This document shows positions 57,839 to 64,000 of a stretch of 64,000 nucleotides of DNA, in pieces. The notes below the pieces were generated by a model. That model did no database searches. It was not told the origin of the DNA and saw only the letters and a program-made list of their open reading frames with translations. The DNA comes from Microvirga thermotolerans (GTDB lineage: Bacteria > Pseudomonadota > Alphaproteobacteria > Rhizobiales > Beijerinckiaceae). The number at the start of each line of letters is the position of its first letter. Position 1 is the first letter of the stretch. The stretch is from positions 1,270,001-1,334,000 of the forward strand of contig NZ_CP045423.1 of the NCBI RefSeq assembly GCF_009363855.1. The letters run 5' to 3'. A program made the position numbers and the translations under genes.

Positions 57839-60601
57839 ATGCCGCAGGGCTTGGGTTCTCATCACAAGCGCGAGAAGGGCGTTGCGCTTCCCGCTTCTCT
57901 CGTGCAGCCGCCTGCGGCGGGCGTGCAGGGCCTGCCGGGTTCCGGCGCCGCGGCCCTGCTCGCGGCCATCGGCGAGGCACCGGGCCTCCTGTGCCTGGTG
58001 TGCGGACCGCGCCACAGCGTCGTCTGGACGAATGCCGTCTTCGGCCGGCTGGCGGCCCACGGTTCCCCGTCGGGTGTGCCCCTCGCGACCCTGATCCCCG
58101 GCCTCGATCCGCGCCTCGTCGAGGCCCTCGACGGGGCTCTCGCGTCCGGCGAGCCCTTCCTCGTGGCGGAATGCCCGCTCGCCCTTCAGCCGGGTGCCGA
58201 GGAGAGGGTCGTCGACTTCGCCGGGCGACCGTTCCGGGGCGCGGGGGGACACATCGAAGGCATCGTCCTTCAGGGGACGGACGTGACCGACCGGGTCCGC
58301 GCGGCCGAGGCGCTCAAGGCCCATAGGGATCGGGCCGACTCCATTCTGGACCAGTTGGGCGACGGGTTCGTCGTCCTCGACGAGGAGTTCCGGGTCGTCA
58401 AGCTCAACCCGGCGGCCCTGGAATACGACGGCCGGGAAGAGCACGAGATCATCGGCAAGACCCATTGGGAGGCATGGCCGACCCTGGCCAGTCCATCCCT
58501 CGAGGATGCATACCGGTGCTGCCGCGACGAGCAGGTCCAGGTCACCGTCCTGCGCCGCTATCGGGGCCCGGGAAAGGATCGGTGGCTGGAACTCCGCATC
58601 TGTCCCGTTCCGGGCGGCGTCGTCAGCTTCTACAAGGACGTCACCGAGCGCATCCTCGCCGAGGAGGCCCTCCGGGCCGGCCAGGAGCGCTTCCGCGCCC
58701 TCGTCGAGGCCGTGCCCCATCAGGTCTGGGAAGCGGCCGCGACGGGCGAGGCGGAGTGGTTCAACCGGCGTTTCTACGAATACACGGGCGCGAGCGTCGA
58801 CGATCTCGACAACGGGTCCTGGCTCGGCGTCATGCATCCGGAGGACAAGGCGGCGACGGCGTCCGCCTGGAGCTGCGCCATCGCCCACGGAACCGTCCTG
58901 GAGAGCGAGTTCCGGCTCCGCCGCGCCGCCGACGGAGCCTACCGGTGGTTCATGTCCCGAGGCGTGCCCGTACACGATGGCGAGGGAAGGGTGGTCCGCT
59001 GGATCGGGACCAATACGGACATCCACGACCAGAAGACCGCCGCCCGGGCGCTCGAGGCGACGAATGCCATGCTGGAGGAGCGGGTGGCCGAGAGCACCCG
59101 CGAACGCGACCGGATTTGGCGCCTCTCCACGGACCTGATGATCGTGATCGATGCGCAGGGACGCGTTGCGGCCGCGAATCCCGCCTGGAAGGCTCTTCTC
59201 GCCTGGGAGGAGGGCGAGCTGATCGGGAGGCCGTTCCGGCAGCTTCTCGATCCCGACGGCGCGGAGGCGGTCTGCGCGACCTGCGAGGGCGCGATCCCGT
59301 TGCGCTGCGAGAACCGGGTCCGCCACAGGGACGGCACGTTCCGCTGGATCTCGTGGACGGTCGTGTCCGACGAGGGCTATGTCCATGCCATCGGCCGCGA
59401 CGTCACGGCCGAGCGGGAGGCGGAAAAGGCTCTCGCCCAGGCGGAGGAGGCGCTCAGGCAGAGCCAGAAGATGGACGCGGTCGGCCAGCTCACCGGCGGC
59501 ATCGCCCACGACTTCAACAATCTCCTCACCGGCGTCATCGGAAGCCTCGACCTGATCCGGACCCGCATCGCCCAGAACAGGTCCGGCGAGATCGGGCGCT
59601 ACGTCGACGCCGCCATGGCCTCCGCCAAGCGGGCCGCGACCCTCACCCATCGCCTCCTCGCCTTCTCGAGGCGTCAGCCGCTGGACCCGAAGCCTGTCGA
59701 TGCGAACCTGCTCATCGTCTTCATGGCGGAGCTCCTGAAGCGCACCGCCAGGGAAGACATCGACGTGGAGGAGCGCTTTACGGAGGGGCTCTGGCTGACC
59801 CACTGCGATGCCAACCAGCTGGAGAACGCCCTTCTCAATCTCGTGATCAATGCACGCGACGCCATGCCTGCCGGCGGGCGGATCGTGATCGGGACCGCGA
59901 ACCTTTCGGCTCCGGACGCCGCGGCCGCGGCCGGGCATGGCGTGACGCCGGGAGACTACGTGGTTCTCTCCGTCGCCGACGAGGGAGTCGGGATGTCGCA
60001 GGACGTGATGGAGAAGGCCTTCGAGCCCTTCTTCACCACGAAGCCCATCGGCCAGGGCACCGGCCTCGGCCTGTCCATGGTCTACGGTTTCGTCAAGCAG
60101 TCGGGCGGGCATGTGCGCATCCAGTCGCAGCCCGGCCGCGGCACGACGGTGACGATCTACCTTCCGCGCTACCTGGGCGCGGACATGCCCGTTCCCGCTG
60201 CCGCGAGGCCTGCGCCGGAGGGGCGCGCGACCGCGGGAGCCAGGCTGCTCGTGGTCGAGGACGAGCCGGTCGTCCGCGCTCTCGCGGTGGAGATGCTCCA
60301 GGAGATGGGATACGTCGTCCTTTCCGCTTCCGATGGCGCGGAGGGGTTGCGCATCCTGCAGTCCGGCGAGACCTTCGACCTGCTTCTCACGGATGTCGGG
60401 CTGCCGGGCCTGAACGGGCGGCAGCTCGCCGATGCCGCGCGCCTGGTCCGGCCCGACCTCAAGGTGCTGTTCATGACCGGTTACGTGGAGAACGCGCTGC
60501 TGAAGGAGGGCTTCCTCGGCCCCGGCATGGAGGTGATCGCCAAACCGATCGCCTTCGACGCGCTCATGGAGAAGATCGAGGCGATGATCCGCCGGGCCTG
60601 A
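57839..60601 (+). CDS. Cytoplasmic hybrid histidine kinase with multiple PAS domains
   Basis: The 920-residue protein has no membrane helix. Four PAS-like domains occupy about residues 30-540 (motifs [39 protein letters not shown] at their ends), followed by an HisKA domain with phospho-His H557 in [11 protein letters not shown], an HATPase domain ([36 protein letters not shown]) and a C-terminal receiver with D852 ([10 protein letters not shown]). The H-box type HDFNN is typical of NtrB/FixL-like hybrids. ATG 57839 is preferred over TTG 57785. The input signal is unknown. Confidence 0.93.
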   Translation: MPQGLGSHHKREKGVALPASLVQPPAAGVQGLPGSGAAALLAAIGEAPGLLCLVCGPRHSVVWTNAVFGRLAAHGSPSGVPLATLIPGLDPRLVEALDGALASGEPFLVAECPLALQPGAEERVVDFAGRPFRGAGGHIEGIVLQGTDVTDRVRAAEALKAHRDRADSILDQLGDGFVVLDEEFRVVKLNPAALEYDGREEHEIIGKTHWEAWPTLASPSLEDAYRCCRDEQVQVTVLRRYRGPGKDRWLELRICPVPGGVVSFYKDVTERILAEEALRAGQERFRALVEAVPHQVWEAAATGEAEWFNRRFYEYTGASVDDLDNGSWLGVMHPEDKAATASAWSCAIAHGTVLESEFRLRRAADGAYRWFMSRGVPVHDGEGRVVRWIGTNTDIHDQKTAARALEATNAMLEERVAESTRERDRIWRLSTDLMIVIDAQGRVAAANPAWKALLAWEEGELIGRPFRQLLDPDGAEAVCATCEGAIPLRCENRVRHRDGTFRWISWTVVSDEGYVHAIGRDVTAEREAEKALAQAEEALRQSQKMDAVGQLTGGIAHDFNNLLTGVIGSLDLIRTRIAQNRSGEIGRYVDAAMASAKRAATLTHRLLAFSRRQPLDPKPVDANLLIVFMAELLKRTAREDIDVEERFTEGLWLTHCDANQLENALLNLVINARDAMPAGGRIVIGTANLSAPDAAAAAGHGVTPGDYVVLSVADEGVGMSQDVMEKAFEPFFTTKPIGQGTGLGLSMVYGFVKQSGGHVRIQSQPGRGTTVTIYLPRYLGADMPVPAAARPAPEGRATAGARLLVVEDEPVVRALAVEMLQEMGYVVLSASDGAEGLRILQSGETFDLLLTDVGLPGLNGRQLADAARLVRPDLKVLFMTGYVENALLKEGFLGPGMEVIAKPIAFDALMEKIEAMIRRA

Positions 60602-60637
60602 CGGACCATCGCCCTCCCATGGGTCCGGGTGCCCGGA

Positions 60638-61039
60638 TCAGGCATAGGCGCTGTCGGAGCGCTTCAGGCCCACATACTGCAGCTCCGCATACATCAGCAC
60701 TGCAAGTGCCTGCGCGATGACGAAGGCGTAGCCCGCCCGCGTCGGCTCGACCCAGCCGCTGACGAGGAGCAGCAGGCTGTCCGCCGCCCAGACGGCGTTG
60801 CCGATCACGACCGCCCAGACGATCCCCCGGGGCAGGCGGTCGCGCAGACCGAGATAGCCGACGAGACCCGCATAGGGCAGCAGGGCGGCGCCGGAGAGGC
60901 GCAGCAGCGGCGCCGGCAGCCCGAGGAGCGAGGCGAGCGGCCCGGCTGCGAGCAGCAGCAGGAGGCCGCAGGCGCCGCTGGTTGCCGCATCCGCGACCAG
61001 GGCCTGGCGCAGGAGGGGAGAGGACGTGACGACGGACAT
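60638..61039 (-). CDS. Small four-helix membrane protein
   Basis: The 133-residue protein has about four hydrophobic segments (ACGLLLLLAAGPLASLLGL, GAALLPYAGLVGYLGL, GIVWAVVIGNAVWAADSLLLLVSG, YAFVIAQALAVLMYAELQYVGL) and no known catalytic motif. AGGAG lies 7 nt before the ATG. It is divergent from an XRE/MmyB-type regulator gene, which may control it. Confidence 0.8.
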   Translation of the reverse strand: MSVVTSSPLLRQALVADAATSGACGLLLLLAAGPLASLLGLPAPLLRLSGAALLPYAGLVGYLGLRDRLPRGIVWAVVIGNAVWAADSLLLLVSGWVEPTRAGYAFVIAQALAVLMYAELQYVGLKRSDSAYA

Positions 61040-61199
61040 GGCAGGCTCCTTTTCGAACGGTGTCTGGCGGTCCGCGGCGTTGCGGCTCCACGCCGCCTCC
61101 GTTCCGCCGACCGTGCCGTGAGCATGGTGCGGAGGAGGAGGCGGGTCGATTACCTGGGAGGTCATGGAAGCGGGCCGGGGCTTCGGCTATGGTCCGGCC

Positions 61200-62006
61200 A
61201 TGTCGAACGCTCCTTCCACCATCGGCGACCACCTGCGGGACTGGCGGCTGCGCCGGCGCATGAGCCAGATGGACCTCGCCCTCGAGGCCGACATCTCGAC
61301 CCGTCATCTCAGCTTCCTGGAGACCGGGCGCTCGCAGCCGAGCCGGGAAATGGTCCTGCGCCTCGCGGACAGGCTCGACATCCCCCTGCGGGAGCGCAAC
61401 ATCCTGCTGGTGTCCGCCGGATACGCGCCGGTCTATTCCCAGCGCTCCCTCGACGACCCGGCGCTCGCGGCGGCGCGCCAGGCCATCGACCTCGTGCTCA
61501 GGGGGCACGAGCCCTATCCGGCCCTCGCCGTCGACCGGCACTGGTCGCTCGTCGCCGCCAACGGGGCGCTGATGCCGCTCGTCGGGACGGTCGACCCCGC
61601 GCTCCTGAAGCCCCCCGTGAACGTGCTGCGCCTCAGCCTTCACCCGGGCGGCCTCGCGTCGCGCATCGTGAACTTCTCCGAATGGCGCGACCACATCCTC
61701 ACGCGGCTGCACGATCAGGTCGAGCTGACCGCGGACGCGACGCTCATGAAGCTCATGGACGAGCTGCGCGCCTATCCCGCCCCGTCCGGGGCATCGCGCG
61801 CTCCCCATTCCCGGCAGGATTATGCGGGGGTCCTGGTGCCGCTCCAGCTCCGGGCGGAGGAAGGCGTGCTCACCCTGTTCAGCACCACCACCGTCTTCGG
61901 GACGCCGGTGGACGTCACGCTGTCGGAACTCGCCATCGAAGCCTTCTTCCCGGCCGATCCCGACACGGCCGCGGTCCTGCGGAGGATGGCGGCCCGCGTG
62001 CCGTAG
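61200..62006 (+). CDS. XRE-family regulator with MmyB-like C-terminal domain
   Basis: A 268-residue regulator: helix-turn-helix (about residues 7-66; LRDWRLRRRMSQMDLALEADISTRHLSFLETGRSQPS) and the MmyB/MLTR ligand-binding domain (PALAVDRHWSLVAANGA, NVLRLSLHPGGLASRIVNFSEW and TTTVFGTPVDVTLSELAIEAFFPAD). Start ATG 61200. Such regulators bind fatty acids or similar ligands in known cases; that is family knowledge. Confidence 0.92.
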   Translation: MSNAPSTIGDHLRDWRLRRRMSQMDLALEADISTRHLSFLETGRSQPSREMVLRLADRLDIPLRERNILLVSAGYAPVYSQRSLDDPALAAARQAIDLVLRGHEPYPALAVDRHWSLVAANGALMPLVGTVDPALLKPPVNVLRLSLHPGGLASRIVNFSEWRDHILTRLHDQVELTADATLMKLMDELRAYPAPSGASRAPHSRQDYAGVLVPLQLRAEEGVLTLFSTTTVFGTPVDVTLSELAIEAFFPADPDTAAVLRRMAARVP

Positions 62007-62095
62007 GCCGGCCGGCGCCTGCCTTAACCCGGCATCAACCTTAATCCCGCATAAACGAAGCCGAAGGGGAGCCTCCGCCGGAGCTTCCCGGAACG

Positions 62096-63334
62096 GTGAG
62101 TAGGGTTGGTCGCGTGCGTCTTCGGAATCGTCGCTCTCGGGTGAGATGGATCTGCGCCACGACGGCGCCCTGGGCCCTGGCGGCCGGACTGCTGGTGTCC
62201 TTCACCGCCTCCGCCAGCAACGACGTGCAGTCCGGCTTCAGCTTCGCGGCCCGCAGCCCGGTGGCGCGCCTCACGGAGGCCGGGCTCGTTCCGCCCCTGG
62301 GCGCGACGGCGCTTTCCGCGAGACTCGAGCCGGGCCGCGACCTCCTGCGAAGGACGGTGCGCCATGCCCTCCCGGAAGCCGCCGTCGTGCGCGGCGAGCC
62401 CGTGCGCGGCGACCTCAAGACCGGCGCGGGCAACGCCTTCCCGGCAATCGACCGGACCGCGAAGGGCAGCCGTGTCCCGTCCCGCATCGTCGCTCTCTCC
62501 GAGCGCGCCCAGGAGATCCGCGCGAACCTGACCGCTTCCGGCGCGCGCCTGCTGTTCAGCCGGAACGAGAACCTCCTGCCGCCGACCATCCTCATGGAGG
62601 GCAGGCTCGAAGGGCCGGAGATGGAGCAGCGGGGCTTCGAGCCCTGGCAGGCGCCCGAGCTGACCACGACCCGCCAGGCCACCTCCATCCAGTCGCCGGC
62701 GGCCGCCGCCGCGGGCTCCACGGGAGCCGCCGCGAGCCCCACCACCCCCATGGTCAAGCGCGCCGTCGTGCTGTCCTCGACCACGCCCGCTCCGGCGGAC
62801 GCGACGCCCATCGAGATCGCCGCCGCGCCCGTCTCGCGCATCGACAGGAACGGCATGGGCACCACCGCCATCGCCCGGACCGACGAGGAGCGCCCGCGCT
62901 ATGCGGACCTCATCGACCCGGATAACCTGAGCAAGGAGCAGCGCTGCCTGGCGGAGGCCGTCTACTTCGAGGCGCGCAGCGAGTCGGAGGAGGGGCAGGC
63001 GGCCGTGGCCCAGGTGGTGCTCAACCGGGTGAAGAGCGGACTTTACCCGTCCTCGATCTGCGGCGTGGTCTATCAGAATCGCCACCGCCACCTGGCCTGC
63101 CAGTTCACCTTCGCCTGCGAGGGCAGGGCCCTGCGCATCACCGAGCCGGAATCCTGGGACCGGGCCAAGCGGATCGCGAGCGCCGTCCTCGAAGGCAGGA
63201 CCTACCTGGCGGATGTGGGAGGCGCGACCCATTACCACGCCAGCTACGTGCGTCCCTATTGGGCGAAGCGCCTGAAGAAGATGGACGTGATCGGGCGGCA
63301 CATCTTCTACAAGCTGCGCCCCGGCCAGACCTGA
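62096..63334 (+). CDS. SleB-like cell wall hydrolase
   Basis: A 412-residue exported protein: a basic Arg-rich N-terminus and a membrane helix/signal (about 22-40), a long Ala/Pro/Thr-rich linker (residues 50-280), and a C-terminal hydrolase_2/SleB domain (CLAEAVYFEARSESEEGQAAVAQVVLNRVKSGLYPSSICGVVYQN, ACQFTFACEG, ATHYHASYVRPYWAK). It probably cleaves peptidoglycan during growth or division. Start is a GTG. Confidence 0.9.
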   Translation: MSRVGRVRLRNRRSRVRWICATTAPWALAAGLLVSFTASASNDVQSGFSFAARSPVARLTEAGLVPPLGATALSARLEPGRDLLRRTVRHALPEAAVVRGEPVRGDLKTGAGNAFPAIDRTAKGSRVPSRIVALSERAQEIRANLTASGARLLFSRNENLLPPTILMEGRLEGPEMEQRGFEPWQAPELTTTRQATSIQSPAAAAAGSTGAAASPTTPMVKRAVVLSSTTPAPADATPIEIAAAPVSRIDRNGMGTTAIARTDEERPRYADLIDPDNLSKEQRCLAEAVYFEARSESEEGQAAVAQVVLNRVKSGLYPSSICGVVYQNRHRHLACQFTFACEGRALRITEPESWDRAKRIASAVLEGRTYLADVGGATHYHASYVRPYWAKRLKKMDVIGRHIFYKLRPGQT

Positions 63335-63417
63335 CGTTGCGACAGGTGTTTCCGGGTACGGGACAGGGGCAGGAAGATGCTATAGCGTTCCGGAGATGAA
63401 TTCTCGGGAATGCTGAA

Positions 63418-64000
63418 ATGGCCGCCGTCAGGACGAATGTGCCCGGATCGGGCTACGGGAATCCCTATGTGGATTCCCTCGTGTGGGGCGGCACCGCCTG
63501 GGACCTCGGCAAGGGGCCGATCCGGTATCTTTTCGGCAACCGCGCGAACTTTGCCGCCGCCAGCGAGCGTCACGCCTCGGGCCTCTACGTCTGGGACAAG
63601 GACGACGCGGAGGGCTGGACCGCCGAGGAGATGGGCGCCTTCCGGGCGGCACTCTCGCTGCTCTCCAAGGTCTGCGGGCTTACCTTCGCACCCGCGGGAT
63701 CGGCGGCGGAGGCGGACATCGTCTGGTGGAAGACCGGGATCTGGGACGGTTCGGCGGGCGCCCACGAGATCCCGGACGGGGAGCCGATCTGGGGCTACTT
63801 CAACCCGACGGAGGGCTGGCGGAACCTCCGCCCGGGCGGCGACGGCCGCAACACGATCATGCACGAGCTCGGGCATGCCGTGGGACTGGCCCATCCGCAC
63901 GACGGCGGCATGCGGAACGACGCGACGGTCTTTCCCGGCGTCTCCTCCTCCCGCGACGAGGGGCGCCATGGCCTCAACCAGGGAATCTGGACGGTCATGT
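63418..64000 (+). CDS. Serralysin-like M10 metalloprotease, N-terminal part (cut by window end)
   Basis: The visible 194 residues contain the metzincin motif HELGHAVGLAHP (H149, E150, H153, H159) and end at the start of the Met-turn (WTVM). It starts at the ATG 63418, with no N-terminal signal peptide, as expected of type I-secreted proteases carrying C-terminal RTX repeats (outside the window). Substrates unknown; interpretation of secretion is inference. Confidence 0.85.
   Translation, partial: MAAVRTNVPGSGYGNPYVDSLVWGGTAWDLGKGPIRYLFGNRANFAAASERHASGLYVWDKDDAEGWTAEEMGAFRAALSLLSKVCGLTFAPAGSAAEADIVWWKTGIWDGSAGAHEIPDGEPIWGYFNPTEGWRNLRPGGDGRNTIMHELGHAVGLAHPHDGGMRNDATVFPGVSSSRDEGRHGLNQGIWTVM

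Overview
The window is a gene-dense stretch of an alphaproteobacterial chromosome. It very probably comes from Hyphomicrobiales (Rhizobiales), and gene content and style suggest a Methylobacteriaceae/Microvirga-like organism; genus is inference. Supporting signs are: very high GC, a CcrM-type GANTC methyltransferase, a ctaC-ctaD-ctaB-ctaG-ctaE oxidase operon, an ATP synthase Fo operon with both b and b' subunits, a SAM-II riboswitch, GTTC-N7-GTTC (alphaproteobacterial LexA-type) boxes, and Rhizobiales-style extragenic palindromes. I see no rRNA, tRNA, CRISPR array, insertion sequence, prophage or plasmid function. Almost all of it is core genome.

Layout. 1-3.8 kb (minus strand): the start of a 7TM-type signalling protein, an M16 peptidase and threonine synthase. 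3.9-10.5 kb (minus): the complete aa3-type cytochrome c oxidase locus with its assembly factors (ctaC, ctaD, ctaB, a CoxF-like small protein, ctaG, ctaE, DUF983, surf1). 10.8-16.5 kb: small secreted and accessory proteins (IalB-like, lipoprotein, cupin, methyltransferase, GyrI-like, a PLA2-like mini protein) and a CNNM/CBS transporter-like protein. 16.6-21.9 kb: a glycine-riboswitch-controlled glycine cleavage operon, gcvT-gcvH-osmC-gcvPA-gcvPB, closed by a clear terminator. 21.9-25.3 kb: a HAD phosphatase and the Fo operon atpI-atpB-atpE-atpG(b')-atpF(b).

25.5-31.4 kb: smc, a DsbA-like oxidoreductase and a DUF721 gene, back to back with mutY. 31.4-40.5 kb: a LysR regulator, a phosphoesterase, ccrM, rnhB, a SplB-like radical SAM protein with two tandem LexA-type boxes, a short glycosyltransferase-like gene, moaB, a zinc metallopeptidase, an unusual uracil-DNA glycosylase and an O6-alkylguanine methyltransferase, so DNA-maintenance genes are dense here. 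40.7-48.9 kb: ETF-ubiquinone oxidoreductase, a TPR protein, ispE, an orphan metQ behind a SAM-II riboswitch, a polyprenyl diphosphate synthase, DUF2007 and a TrmN6-like methyltransferase. 49.3-64 kb: S49 peptidase, glyQ-glyS, L,D-transpeptidase, ppdK, a GFA-family protein, a PAS hybrid histidine kinase, an XRE/MmyB-type regulator divergent from a small membrane protein, a SleB-type cell wall hydrolase, and the start of a serralysin-like metalloprotease cut by the window end.

No large novel system is visible. The most interesting points are: (i) an OsmC-family peroxidase gene inside the glycine cleavage operon next to the lipoyl carrier GcvH; (ii) tandem SOS-type boxes at the radical SAM gene; (iii) a SAM-II riboswitch about 200 nt ahead of a lone metQ; (iv) a PLA2-like 94-residue protein; (v) a family-4-like uracil-DNA glycosylase lacking two iron-sulfur cysteines; and (vi) a strong dyad over the promoter of the ETF-QO gene. 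All coordinates and pairings were read by eye; no database search was run.
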